Shown piece after piece: positions 1 to 7,988 of a stretch of DNA of 64,000 bases; the first letter of the stretch is position 1; the number at the start of each line of letters is the position of its first letter. The translations under genes and the position numbers were made by a program. The notes below the pieces were generated by a model. That model was not told the origin of the DNA, searched no databases, and saw nothing but the letters and a program-made list of their open reading frames with translations. The DNA comes from an uncultured Christensenella sp. (GTDB lineage: Bacteria > Bacillota > Clostridia > Christensenellales > Borkfalkiaceae), in assembly GCA_910586065.1 (NCBI GenBank), contig CAJUGI010000002.1:263728-327727 (forward strand), in the 5' to 3' direction.

Positions 1-945
1 TCGGTACGGGTTATAATTGCCGTCGTTGCGTGGTTGCCCGTGTTCATATTCTGCGGCATTATCGGCGGCGACATCGGCGAAAACGCCGAGAATTTGCAAA
101 CGTGGCAAGCGATTGTATTTTTGCTTTTGCTTGCCGTCGGCGTGGTGTTTACGGTGTTTGCCGCGCTTGCCCGCAAGCGTGAAAAGCAAGCGGAGCGGGA
201 CGCGCAACCCGCCGCCGCGTCCGAACGGCAAAAAGATACGCCGCCCGCCGCCGATGTACGGCAACCTTCAGTTGTTATAATGTCCGACGCGGCGATACGC
301 GCCCCCGAAAAGCGCAAGCCCGCGCCGCTTAATACATACCCGACAACGGTTAGAATTACGCCATTTGACCGCCGTGTCGCGGGTATTGATGTAAAGGTCG
401 GCGACGCGGTTGTTATAAAGTATGAGGGCGACGCGGTTATGCGGTCAAGCGGCGGCTATCCTATAATCGACGCAAATTGTTATATCGGCGACGTAAAAAT
501 AGGTTTATTCCCATACGGTAAATATTTGCGGGCAATTTACGGCGGGCGCGACTATCCTTGTTCGATTGCGTCAATCGAAAATAACGACGGCAAATACGAT
601 ATATCGGTAAACATTGACTTGCCGTTCATAAAAGATAGCAAATTGCCGCTTATAACAAAATTAAACGGTGTTACGTTTAACGGGCGGCAAGATACGCTCG
701 CCGCGTCGGTCGTAGGGGATAGCGTATTGATAAAGCATAACCCGAACGACGAATACCCGAATACCGTCGAAGTGTTTAATGTCGCGCTTGACGCTTCTTG
801 TGGTGTGATACCGAGCGACAACGGCGAAAAACTGTTAAAAAAATATAAAGCGGGTTGCAAATTCAACGGCGTTATAACGTCTATATACGGCGGGGGCGGT
901 GGTAAGAATTACGGAGTCGATATAATGATTTTATCGCAAGCATAG
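1..945 (+). CDS. Membrane-anchored HIRAN-like protein, 5'-truncated by window edge (copy A)
   Basis: The first base of the window is the first base of codon 10 of the gene that is complete at 33417-34388. The remaining sequence keeps both N-terminal membrane segments and the HIRAN-like C-terminal half. The truncation is an effect of the window, not a mutation. Confidence 0.85.
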   Translation, partial: SVRVIIAVVAWLPVFIFCGIIGGDIGENAENLQTWQAIVFLLLLAVGVVFTVFAALARKREKQAERDAQPAAASERQKDTPPAADVRQPSVVIMSDAAIRAPEKRKPAPLNTYPTTVRITPFDRRVAGIDVKVGDAVVIKYEGDAVMRSSGGYPIIDANCYIGDVKIGLFPYGKYLRAIYGGRDYPCSIASIENNDGKYDISVNIDLPFIKDSKLPLITKLNGVTFNGRQDTLAASVVGDSVLIKHNPNDEYPNTVEVFNVALDASCGVIPSDNGEKLLKKYKAGCKFNGVITSIYGGGGGKNYGVDIMILSQA

Positions 946-946
946 T

Positions 947-980
947 AAAAGCGGGGCGCAAATATGCGTCCCGCTTTTTT
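947..980. terminator. Bidirectional terminator between convergent genes
   Basis: A GC-rich stem (GCGGGGCGCA / TGCGTCCCGC, one mismatch, AATA loop) is flanked by A4 on the left and T6 on the right. It can therefore end both the plus-strand HIRAN gene (stop at 945) and the minus-strand late operon, whose last stop codon overlaps its edge at 979. Confidence 0.85.
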
Positions 981-1473
981 AGTCGTTAATCGTTTTGTAT
1001 AGTGCCGCCGTATAGCGTGCAATCGTTTTGTCGCGGCTTTCGCGCGGCGTGATTTTTGCGTCTTTGTAATACGTCGTAAAATACTCCGTAATTATTTTGA
1101 TTTGAAAATTTTTGTCGGTGCGCGTATCGTCCGCGATTGCCCGCCGCACGCACTCGTCCTCCGTAGTATTCAAAAATACGACCTTTGCTTTTAGGCGGGC
1201 GGCAAGTCGGTCGCGGTCTGCCTTTTTCGGTAAACCCGCGATAACCCAACAACGGGGCGCGTCGATTGCGCTTTGTTCTATCAAGGCATAAATATAATCG
1301 CGTATATCGAATATTGTAGCGGTCAAATTGTTTAACGGCATTTTGCCGTCGTAAAAACTTACCGCCGCCCGTATCGCGTCAAGGTCAACAACGAAGTCGC
1401 CGAGTTGCATATTTTCTTTGACGTAACGTGTTTTGCCGCTTGCGGGCGCACCGCATACAATTACAACGTCCAT
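979..1473 (-). CDS. Small P-loop kinase (polynucleotide kinase-like)
   Basis: This 164-residue protein has a Walker A motif GAPASGKT at residues 8-15 and a VDLDAIRAA segment near 29-37, as in AAA-type polynucleotide and zeta-toxin-like kinases. Only the kinase domain is present. The start is the ATG at 1473, just after the holin gene stop (1476), with an upstream AAGAAGGTG. It is the last gene of the late operon, in the position where an endolysin would be expected, but I see no peptidoglycan-hydrolase motif. It resembles the C-terminal domain of the HNH-kinase protein at 19086-19781, so the phage carries two related kinases. Its substrate is unknown; nucleic acid end repair is an inference from the fold. 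Confidence 0.7.
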   Translation of the reverse strand: MDVVIVCGAPASGKTRYVKENMQLGDFVVDLDAIRAAVSFYDGKMPLNNLTATIFDIRDYIYALIEQSAIDAPRCWVIAGLPKKADRDRLAARLKAKVVFLNTTEDECVRRAIADDTRTDKNFQIKIITEYFTTYYKDAKITPRESRDKTIARYTAALYKTIND

Positions 1474-1475
1474 AA

Positions 1476-1868
1476 TTACACCTTCTTGTTTTTCAAGTCG
1501 TAGAGCGTCGCTTCGATTTGGTTTTGTACCCACGCGCCCACGTCGCCGAAGTTCGCTTGTATGTAGTCTTTTGCTTCGGTCGATAACTGCGCTTGCGCCG
1601 CTTCCGCCGCCTGTTGCAAGGCGTGTTTTTGCGCTTCCTGCGTCCACGCTTCCGTACCTTTGATTGCTTGTACATAGGTTTGATACGTCGCCTTGACGAC
1701 CGACGCGATAACGTCCACAATGCCCGATAAAAGAGCTTGCGCCTTTTGATTTTTGATTTTGGTCGATACAAGCGTTTTGACCTTAACCAATACCCAAGAG
1801 CCGAGCGCGGTAAGCAACGCGGCGGCGACCGTAATTGCGATGTTGATTAAAATTTGTTGCCAATTCAT
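1476..1868 (-). CDS. Phage holin, LLH-like
   Basis: This 130-residue protein has one N-terminal membrane segment (about residues 7-28), then a Lys-rich turn and a long Ala/Gln-rich helical tail. That layout fits the LL-H/Phage_holin_6 family, whose members permeabilise the cytoplasmic membrane at the end of infection. The ribosome site is GGAGGACG ahead of the ATG. It sits after the tail and DGR genes, next to another single-span membrane protein, which is the usual lysis location. No cognate endolysin is recognisable beside it. Confidence 0.65.
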   Translation of the reverse strand: MNWQQILINIAITVAAALLTALGSWVLVKVKTLVSTKIKNQKAQALLSGIVDVIASVVKATYQTYVQAIKGTEAWTQEAQKHALQQAAEAAQAQLSTEAKDYIQANFGDVGAWVQNQIEATLYDLKNKKV

Positions 1869-1870
1869 AG

Positions 1871-2212
1871 TTAATCGTCCTCCGATTTTTTATTTTGCTT
1901 TGCTTGCTTCGGTGGTGTTTCGGGCAACGCCATAATGTCGTTGTAAAGTTCCGTTATAACGCCGTTGCCGCTGAGCGCGTGGTATGCTTCATATTCGCGC
2001 CGCACCGCGTCCTTCGCGTAAACGGGGCAATAGCCGCGCTCGACCCACTTTTCATTTTGCCGTATGATTTCGGCGCGTAAAAGACATTGCGTGCCGTTTT
2101 CGAGGGCTTTGTGCCGCTGTTTGCCCGACTTAAAATGCGCGATAACCGCCGTTACGACGACCCCGACGGTGGTACTTATAAACGCCGTTAAAATGGTTGC
2201 CGCGATGTTCAC
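1871..2212 (-). CDS. Single-span membrane protein of the lysis module
   Basis: The gene starts at a GTG one base after the upstream stop, behind a GAGGTG ribosome site, giving 113 residues. An ATG at 2227 lies inside the upstream gene and is less likely. One membrane segment covers about residues 2-25, followed by a basic cytoplasmic-looking domain with a GYCPVYAKD..YEAYHALSGNG stretch. From memory this stretch is common in a family of Gram-positive prophage lysis-region proteins sometimes annotated as holins. It could act as holin, antiholin or regulator; no enzyme motif is present. Confidence 0.55.
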   Translation of the reverse strand: MNIAATILTAFISTTVGVVVTAVIAHFKSGKQRHKALENGTQCLLRAEIIRQNEKWVERGYCPVYAKDAVRREYEAYHALSGNGVITELYNDIMALPETPPKQAKQNKKSEDD

Positions 2213-2213
2213 G

Positions 2214-2432
2214 TTACACCTCGACAAACCACTCGTCGCGCAACGACGTTTGCCCGCTTGCGGCGATTTCGTCCTTTGTCTTGCCGTCGAGAGCGTTTAC
2301 CCATATTGCCCGCGCGTCGTCGATTTCGCGTTGCGTGAGTATGCCCGCCGCCTTGTCTGCGTTTGCGGTTTCGAGCCATTTTTCAACACTAAAAACCGCC
2401 GAGCCGCTTTTTGCTTCCTGTTTGTTTGCCAT
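2214..2432 (-). CDS. Small acidic protein after the DGR reverse transcriptase, unknown
   Basis: This 72-residue protein starts with a strong GGAGG 12 bases upstream. It is soluble, mixed-charge and contains KWLETANADKAAG and REIDDARAIW segments. I do not recognise the family. It follows the reverse transcriptase by 8 bases and ends one base before the membrane protein start. It is too short and too acidic to be a typical Avd accessory protein (about 120 residues, basic helical barrel). Confidence 0.6.
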   Translation of the reverse strand: MANKQEAKSGSAVFSVEKWLETANADKAAGILTQREIDDARAIWVNALDGKTKDEIAASGQTSLRDEWFVEV

Positions 2433-2440
2433 AATGAATA

Positions 2441-3493
2441 TTACCTCCGTTTTTTATTTTGTTGTTTTGTGTAATTACTTACAATGCGTTTGAGTTTGTT
2501 TTTCGGCGCATACGGGTAAATATACTTTTTGTAAAACCTGCAAGCGTTTATGTGCGATAGCCAACCGATAAGGGATAAGAGGCTCATAGCCTGTCGCGGT
2601 GTGATGTAACCCGTCTTTTTGACTTTGCGCACCCTGCGGCATAATCGAAAAAATATGCGCTTGCGTAAAATGGTCTTATGCCTATAAAAGCGATACCCGA
2701 CAAAATCAATCGGGCGGGAGTTTAACCGCCATACTTGCCAATTATCCTTCAACTTTAAGCCGATACCGTGCAAATATTCGTTTATCGCCGCAACCGCGCG
2801 GCGTAACTTTCTTTTGTTGCTGTCGATTAAAACCATATCGTCAACGTACCGCACATAATATTTGATGTGTAATTGTTCTTTTACATAGTGGTCGAGTCCC
2901 TCCAAGTAAAAATTTGAAAACCATTGCGACGTATAGTAACCAATAGGCAAGTGGTCGCCGCCGTTTTCGAGTATTTTGCCGATAAGTTCCAACATTCGCC
3001 CGTCTTTGATTTTGCGCCTCCACATATCAAGCAAAACGGACGGGCGCACGCTGTCGAAAAACTTTGATATATCAAGTTTTGCACAGTACCGCATTTTGCC
3101 GTCGTGTATTGCCGTTTCGACGTATGCCTTCGCGTCAATGCCGCCGCGATTTGGTATGCTTCCGCAACAATACCGATACATACCGCGCATTATAACGGGT
3201 TGTAACGCCGTAATAACGAGCCAATGTATTATTTGGTCGGGATAAAATCGCGGTATTGTGATTGTGCGTTGCTTGCGGCAAGAATTGTCGTATATTACGC
3301 ACGTTTGCGACGGCGATAATTTCACGTCGCCCGCTTCGAGCATTGTTTTGATTTCCTGCGCATAGCGGTCGATGTCGTCGATTATTCGACGTATATAGGC
3401 GCGGTCGGTTTTGCCCTTTGCCGCGTTGCGTATCGCCTTTTTGATAAAGTCGATGTCGCACATAGTTTCGTACAAATGACCGACCCGCTTCAT
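2441..3493 (-). CDS. DGR-type reverse transcriptase
   Basis: This 350-residue protein copies the TR transcript into cDNA with errors at adenines; the cDNA then replaces VR in the target gene. Motifs seen are LDISKFFDSV (catalytic D141), IGYYTSQ at 184-190 and YVDD at 216-219. The GxxxSQ form, where group II and retron enzymes usually have QGxxxSP, is characteristic of DGR enzymes. There is no maturase or endonuclease domain. The start ATG has an AAGGAG ribosome site. It lies 117 bp downstream of TR and 311 bp downstream of the target gene, all on one strand, which is a classical DGR order. Nearby TR/VR differences at adenines support recent activity. Confidence 0.95.
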   Translation of the reverse strand: MKRVGHLYETMCDIDFIKKAIRNAAKGKTDRAYIRRIIDDIDRYAQEIKTMLEAGDVKLSPSQTCVIYDNSCRKQRTITIPRFYPDQIIHWLVITALQPVIMRGMYRYCCGSIPNRGGIDAKAYVETAIHDGKMRYCAKLDISKFFDSVRPSVLLDMWRRKIKDGRMLELIGKILENGGDHLPIGYYTSQWFSNFYLEGLDHYVKEQLHIKYYVRYVDDMVLIDSNKRKLRRAVAAINEYLHGIGLKLKDNWQVWRLNSRPIDFVGYRFYRHKTILRKRIFFRLCRRVRKVKKTGYITPRQAMSLLSLIGWLSHINACRFYKKYIYPYAPKNKLKRIVSNYTKQQNKKRR

Positions 3494-3609
3494 TTCCTTT
3501 AATCTCCTTGCGGTCGTTCAATGATTTACTAAACCGCCCTCTTTGTGGAGTGTTTTTTGCCAAGTGGCAAGGACTGTCCGCGCTTTAAGCGAATATATCA
3601 AGATTAAAT

Positions 3610-3733
3610 GCGACCCCCGATGTTCGCGTTCGAGTTCGACGGCGTGTAATTACCGTTCCAATACCACAAACCCGCGTTCGTCGTGTTGTTCCAATTACCG
3701 CCAACCGCCAAGACGGAGCCGTTCACGTTCGCG
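3610..3733 (-). repeat. DGR template repeat (TR)
   Basis: This 124-bp repeat aligns without gaps to VR at 3825-3948. In the coding orientation it is rich in AAC/AAT codons (13 codons have been changed in VR, most of them Asn). All 19 differences lie at TR adenines. The shared 3' end, ATCGGGGGTCGC, would be the initiation-of-homing region; beyond it the sequences soon diverge. TR ends in a stop codon and is not part of a supportable gene. Confidence 0.95.
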
Positions 3734-3774
3734 GCGGGGAGTGCGCCGACTGCCCTTTAATCGTTGTTTTAATC

Positions 3775-3796
3775 GCAAGGGGGGAGTCCCCCTTGC
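3775..3796 (-). promoter_or_regulatory. DGR target hairpin/cruciform
   Basis: A perfect 9-bp inverted repeat (GCAAGGGGG / CCCCCTTGC) with a 4-base loop lies 28 bp downstream of VR, just past the target gene stop. DGRs such as that of Bordetella phage BPP-1 need a similar short hairpin downstream of VR for efficient retrohoming. No T-run follows, which argues against a simple terminator. Confidence 0.8.
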
Positions 3797-3803
3797 AACC
3801 CCC

Positions 3804-4856
3804 TTAAAGAGGCTTTTTGCAAAGGCGACCCCCGATGCCCGCGTCCGAGTGCGACGGCGTGTAACCACCGCGCCAAAACCACAAACCCGCGCTCGTCGCG
3901 ATGACCCAAGCACCGCCAACCGCCAAGACGGAGCCGTCCACGAGCGCGTAGTCGCAAAAATACGTTGTCGCGCTTCCGCCGCTTGCTTCGGTTGCGTACT
4001 GTATAAGGGGGTTTCGGTTAAGCGGGGCAACCTTTTTTATCCAACCGCCGCCCGACGAGCGGTTGCCGTGATACACATACGGCGACGTGATTTTGCCCGC
4101 CGCGTAAGATTTCGGGTCGGTGCAAATATACACTTTTTCGGACGAAAACGATATACCGTCGCACCAAGTAAACGTATTGCCCCACAAATTCTCGATACCG
4201 CGATATTTGCAAGCGTGTTTTCCGTCCGTGTTGCTTTCCTCCGACCCCGACGGCGTTTTGACCGCGTCCGTCCTGCCCGTTGCAACCGCCGCCGAATTAC
4301 CGTTTGCATATCCGTACATAATCGCTTGCGAGTTCGTTGTTTTCATTTCAACGAGCCATAATTCTTTGATTATCAAGTCAATCAAAAAATCGTACTGTTG
4401 ATAACCGTCGCCGTTCGCTTTGCAAGCGGTACGGAGCGCGTCGCAAGTGATGTTTACAAGCACGGTCGCGCCCGACTTTGAATAGGCGCGGGACGAATTG
4501 CCGCTCGCTTCGTACTTGCCGACAAGGATATAATCAAGTTCGTTGCCTTCGCCGTCGACGAAAAGGGTTGAAAAACCGTCGTACCGCACGCCCGATATTT
4601 GATGTTTGAACGTGCCGTCGTCGTTCGGCGTGATTTTCGCGTAAAATTTCGGTATCTTGATAAACACGTTGCCCGCCGCGTCCGTTACTTCCTGCATATC
4701 CGAGTACGGATAGCAACGGTCGAAGTCTGACGTAATATCGGTCGTGCCGACCGTTACGTTTAACCCGACCGCGTCGTCGGTGCGGATAAGCGCGGCGGGG
4801 TTAGACGAGCCGACTTTATCAACGCCGTAAATTTTTGCCTTTTCAAAGTTTAACAT
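3804..4856 (-). CDS. DGR target protein: tail-tip receptor-binding protein with C-type lectin fold
   Basis: This 350-residue protein probably binds the host surface at the tail tip. The last third looks like the C-type-lectin/formylglycine-generating-enzyme fold of DGR targets: WGNTFTWCDGI near 225-234, GLWFW at 324-328 and a terminal GGRLCKKP. VR encodes residues 304-344. The 13 diversified residues are 305, 307, 316, 318, 319, 320, 322, 327, 329, 331, 336, 338 and 340; in TR most are Asn. The start is a 3-base gap after the preceding tail gene, behind AAGGAGG. Residues 1-200 probably attach it to the tail. Confidence 0.9.
   Translation of the reverse strand: MLNFEKAKIYGVDKVGSSNPAALIRTDDAVGLNVTVGTTDITSDFDRCYPYSDMQEVTDAAGNVFIKIPKFYAKITPNDDGTFKHQISGVRYDGFSTLFVDGEGNELDYILVGKYEASGNSSRAYSKSGATVLVNITCDALRTACKANGDGYQQYDFLIDLIIKELWLVEMKTTNSQAIMYGYANGNSAAVATGRTDAVKTPSGSEESNTDGKHACKYRGIENLWGNTFTWCDGISFSSEKVYICTDPKSYAAGKITSPYVYHGNRSSGGGWIKKVAPLNRNPLIQYATEASGGSATTYFCDYALVDGSVLAVGGAWVIATSAGLWFWRGGYTPSHSDAGIGGRLCKKPL
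3825..3948 (-). repeat. DGR variable repeat (VR)
   Basis: This is the 3' end of the target gene. It matches TR at 105 of 124 positions; all mismatches correspond to adenine in the TR coding strand (to C, G or T). Examples by codon, TR to VR: AAC to CTC, AAT to GCT, AAC to CGC, TAT to TTT. The reading frame stays open through every change. Confidence 0.95.
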
Positions 4857-4858
4857 TT

Positions 4859-5929
4859 TTAATTGCCTCCTTCGAGCGCGGTAAGCCGCGCAAAAATACT
4901 TTTTAATACTTTGTCGATTTCGCCGCCGCGCGTGTAGCCGACGGCTTTTTCCGCTTCCGCCGCCTGTGCCGCATAAATAACGATTTGCGCGGAGTCCGCG
5001 TGTTCGGCGTTTGCGATTTTGTCGTCGCTATGTACAAGGTCGTCGGCGGGGTATGTCGCTTGCGGCTCGCCGTTAAGCGTAACCTTCGTGCCTTGCTTTT
5101 CGGCAATCTGCGTTTCGAGTTCGTCAACCTTGTTGCTTGCGGCGGTTGCGGTGTCTGCCGCCGCGCCCGCCGTGTCGACCGCGCCCGCCGCCGTTGCGTT
5201 TGCCGCCTTGATTTGCGCGTCGAGTCCGTTCGCGGTCGTGAGTGCCGTTTGTGCGTTCGTCTTTGCCGTGTTTGCCGTCGTAACGGCATTATCGGACTTT
5301 GCGTTTGCGCCGTTCGCGGTGGTAACTGCCGCCGCCGCTTTGGTGCGTGCGTCGTTCGACGTATCGACCGCCGCATTTGCCGTCGTAACGGCGTTTTGCG
5401 CCGTTGCAAGCGCATTGTCGACGATTGCCTTCATTGTGGCATAATCGCAAACGGGTTTTATCAATCGCGTTAAATTGACGATTTGCGTCCCCGATATTTC
5501 AAACGAATATATCGGGAGTTCGTATGCCGTATTTACGTTATCCGCTTCCGCCGCGTAAACGTCGTTTTGTTCGAGTTCGCGGTTTAACGCTTCCCAAGAC
5601 GTTTGTACTTTCGCAATGAGTGTTACGTTTAATTCGTCGGCGGGGTGGTACGTTTCGATACGGGCGACGACGTAACCCTTGAACGTGTCGAAAATTTGCG
5701 GGCGCAAGATTTCGGGCGCGGTAATTTCCGCCATACGCGCACAAACCACAAACGCGCCCGTCCCGACTTGAATTTGATTGCCGCCGACGACGCTTGCGGC
5801 GAGTTCGTCGCCGTAATTCAAATAATAGCCGTGCGCGTTGTTTTGGTCGATAAAGCGCGATTTTACTTCGAGCGCGTACAAATTCGCGTTAAAATTGCTT
5901 TGCCCTTGAAAAGTAACGGGTTTTATCAT
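4859..5929 (-). CDS. Tail fibre / baseplate protein with Ala-Thr-rich coiled coil
   Basis: This 356-residue protein has an N-terminal globular part (about 1-165) with a baseplate-like start (VTFQGQSNFNANLYAL). A long region at about 170-275 follows, built of repeats such as AVTTANAAVDT and ALTTANGLDAQ, predicted as a trimeric alpha-helical fibre. The short C-terminal part ends KSIFARLTALEGGN. It lies directly upstream of the diversified receptor-binding gene with a 2-base gap. A role as the shaft or adaptor holding that lectin domain is an inference from order and composition. Confidence 0.65.
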   Translation of the reverse strand: MIKPVTFQGQSNFNANLYALEVKSRFIDQNNAHGYYLNYGDELAASVVGGNQIQVGTGAFVVCARMAEITAPEILRPQIFDTFKGYVVARIETYHPADELNVTLIAKVQTSWEALNRELEQNDVYAAEADNVNTAYELPIYSFEISGTQIVNLTRLIKPVCDYATMKAIVDNALATAQNAVTTANAAVDTSNDARTKAAAAVTTANGANAKSDNAVTTANTAKTNAQTALTTANGLDAQIKAANATAAGAVDTAGAAADTATAASNKVDELETQIAEKQGTKVTLNGEPQATYPADDLVHSDDKIANAEHADSAQIVIYAAQAAEAEKAVGYTRGGEIDKVLKSIFARLTALEGGN

Positions 5930-5939
5930 TGCTTGCCTC

Positions 5940-7118
5940 CTATGCTTTGATTATTTCGGTCAAAAGTATTTTCTTAAAACCGAGTTTAATTTTGGTGCTT
6001 TTGCCGCTTCCGTTTAGCGTTGTTATTTTTTCGCTTATGGGGAGCGTCTTGTAAAGTTTGCCGTCGTAGTATAGCGCAACCTTCGTATATAGCCGATAAC
6101 CCGAAAAATCGAGCGGGTCGATTACGGCGTTATTGTCGATTATGATATTATCGACGTATCGGGCGTTTGCAAGTTCGTTGACGGCGTTAAACTGCGCGTC
6201 GGCTAAATACTCGGACTCGTAATATTTCGCCTTTACGGGGTATAATCTGCCCGCGACGTTGCCGCTTGCGTCCGCCTGTACAATATCGTTGTTTTTCGTT
6301 CGGTAATAATACACGGTCGCAAGGGTGGACGGGCGGGGTTTATATTTCGGGATATATACGGGCGAGCCGTCGTCGTTAAATACGGGGTTGCCGTTTTCGT
6401 CGGTCTTTTGCGTGGTGGTGTAAACGATGTTGCCGTCCTCGTCCGTTTCGGGCGTGTCAACCTTGTATTTGATAGTTGCAACCGCTTTGTTTGTCGCGGT
6501 CGATGTAGTTGTCAACTCGTGTATAAAGTCGCTTAAATTGATTGTTACGCGGTCGTTACACTTAACGAACGTAAAAACGATTTTGCCCGCCGCCACGTTA
6601 TAAAAACTTTCGATATTGTATTCGTAATATTTCAAGTAGCATTTCAAAAACTTGTACGCGTTTACGAATTGATACGTCCCTTGCAAACTGCCGTATGTTT
6701 CGGTCGTATCGGTGTTGTCGGTCGGAATAATCACGTCGACGGGTATCAAACGCGTTGCCGCGTCCGCGCCGTTAAATACCGCCGCTTTTACCTTTTCAAA
6801 GATTTTCGATAACCGCGCGTCAAAACTGCCGTCGGCGGTAAAATCAAGCAATATTTCGGTGTCCCACAAAGTTTTGAAGTCGAGTCCTTTTACCTTGCGT
6901 TTGTTGTTTTCGGGGGTAACTTCGTCGGCAAAACAAGCGTATTGATAATTGCCCGCGTCGTCGTTCAAAACAACGATTTTTGCGTCGTTCACGTCCTCGT
7001 CGTTCACACCTTCGGCGGTAAAAGAGTCGTTATCGTAAACGCGCGTCGTCAAGTCATACGTTGCGTTGTCGACGTTCGTTATATGCCGTTTGTTTTCGTC
7101 GTAAATTGCTATATACAC
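5940..7118 (-). CDS. Tail-tip protein (tail-associated, gp37-like)
   Basis: This 392-residue protein follows the distal tail gene, where siphophages encode the tail-associated (Tal/baseplate hub) protein. It starts MYIAIYDENKRHI, opening like other siphovirus hub proteins that begin with a short beta strand. It contains an acidic DEDGN/DENGNPVF insert near 225-250. No peptidase or muramidase motif is visible, so it seems to be a structural hub. I am fairly sure of the role by synteny, less by motif. Confidence 0.6.
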   Translation of the reverse strand: MYIAIYDENKRHITNVDNATYDLTTRVYDNDSFTAEGVNDEDVNDAKIVVLNDDAGNYQYACFADEVTPENNKRKVKGLDFKTLWDTEILLDFTADGSFDARLSKIFEKVKAAVFNGADAATRLIPVDVIIPTDNTDTTETYGSLQGTYQFVNAYKFLKCYLKYYEYNIESFYNVAAGKIVFTFVKCNDRVTINLSDFIHELTTTSTATNKAVATIKYKVDTPETDEDGNIVYTTTQKTDENGNPVFNDDGSPVYIPKYKPRPSTLATVYYYRTKNNDIVQADASGNVAGRLYPVKAKYYESEYLADAQFNAVNELANARYVDNIIIDNNAVIDPLDFSGYRLYTKVALYYDGKLYKTLPISEKITTLNGSGKSTKIKLGFKKILLTEIIKA

Positions 7119-7130
7119 GCCGCCGCCCCC

Positions 7131-7988
7131 TTAATCGAATAAATAACGCTTTATCGACATTTCGATTGTGCCGTCGTCGTCCGCCGTCATATTCGAGCCG
7201 ATGTAATACTCGCCCTGCGGCAAGTATAAAAACGATTGCTTTGTTTTATCGGTAAGCCCGTAACCGTTCGACGTTGCGCCGCTGTCGGTGTCGGTAACGG
7301 TTATTTTTTTAGTAGTGGGGTCAATCAAAATTTCCGTGCCGTCGGTGTTGTTCGTCGATAACGCTATTTCGGCAACGACGCGGTCGTTCATATCCGCCAA
7401 GTAAAGGCGGATATTTGCGGCGATGTCGCCCGTAATTTTTATGACGATAGGCGCGTCCACAAAAAACGGGTTTGATACCTTGTATTTGTTTTTGAAAACC
7501 ATACCCGCAAAACCAAAAGGGAAGTGCAAGGGGAAGGCGGTATTTGCCGCGTCCGTGCGCTTCAACGCAAAAGATTGTTCGACGCGTTCGTACCAATACG
7601 TTTGACGGTCAAATACAAGCGTTTCGGCGAAAATGCCCTCCGCGTCGATTTCCGACTTCGGTATCGTGTTCAATACCACTTCGCAAAATTTGTCGGTAAT
7701 TCCGTCGTTGTATTCAAACAAAAACGGCGATGTACCGCACTCCGCAAAGAATAACAACAAACTTTTATAATTGCCGTAACCGTTCGAGCCGTCGGCGTTA
7801 AAATATACGGTTAGTTGTATTTGTTCAAAGTCGGGTTTTACGTTCGTTAAATGCTTGCCTTTTTCGCTTTCTTTGTACGATAGCGAGAATTTGTTGCCGA
7901 GTCCTTGCGGCTCGGCGGCAAGCGCGGTTTCGGTATTCAAGTCAAACGATTTCGATTTGTCGTAGGTGTGCAAAATAAATTTACGCAT
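7131..7988 (-). CDS. Distal tail protein (Dit, SPP1 gp19.1-like)
   Basis: This 285-residue protein has the early Dit pattern MRKFILHTYDKSKSFDLN and a QIQLTVYFN strand, and is encoded directly after the tape measure. Dit forms the hexameric ring joining tail tube to tip. The start ATG overlaps the tape-measure stop (TAATG), which indicates translational coupling. Confidence 0.75.
   Translation of the reverse strand: MRKFILHTYDKSKSFDLNTETALAAEPQGLGNKFSLSYKESEKGKHLTNVKPDFEQIQLTVYFNADGSNGYGNYKSLLLFFAECGTSPFLFEYNDGITDKFCEVVLNTIPKSEIDAEGIFAETLVFDRQTYWYERVEQSFALKRTDAANTAFPLHFPFGFAGMVFKNKYKVSNPFFVDAPIVIKITGDIAANIRLYLADMNDRVVAEIALSTNNTDGTEILIDPTTKKITVTDTDSGATSNGYGLTDKTKQSFLYLPQGEYYIGSNMTADDDGTIEMSIKRYLFD

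Larger units (their letters stand above)
3494..3803 (-). other. Non-coding DGR region between target gene and reverse transcriptase
   Basis: This 310-base stretch holds no supportable gene. It contains the template repeat (3610-3733), the hairpin (3775-3796) and short linkers. The RNA carrying TR is presumably transcribed from here, but I see no clear promoter within it. Confidence 0.8.

Noticed and set aside
2214..2432. 72-residue protein as the DGR accessory Avd
   Set aside because: Too short and acidic compared with the basic helical Avd family of about 120 residues; the DGR seems to lack a recognisable Avd.
3775..3796. DGR hairpin as a transcription terminator
   Set aside because: No T-run follows on either strand; its distance from VR matches the homing hairpins of DGRs.
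3543..4361. 272-codon plus-strand frame through TR and VR
   Set aside because: Arg-rich shadow opposite the DGR target gene; no ribosome site.
5221..5420. Alanine-rich repeats as a CRISPR-like array
   Set aside because: Repeats are short, imperfect and in frame with a coiled-coil protein; no spacer pattern. No CRISPR array, tRNA or rRNA gene was seen in the window.
4985..5473. Long plus-strand frames opposite the Ala-Thr-rich fibre gene
   Set aside because: They arise from the repeated GCN/ACN codons on the other strand and lack start signals.
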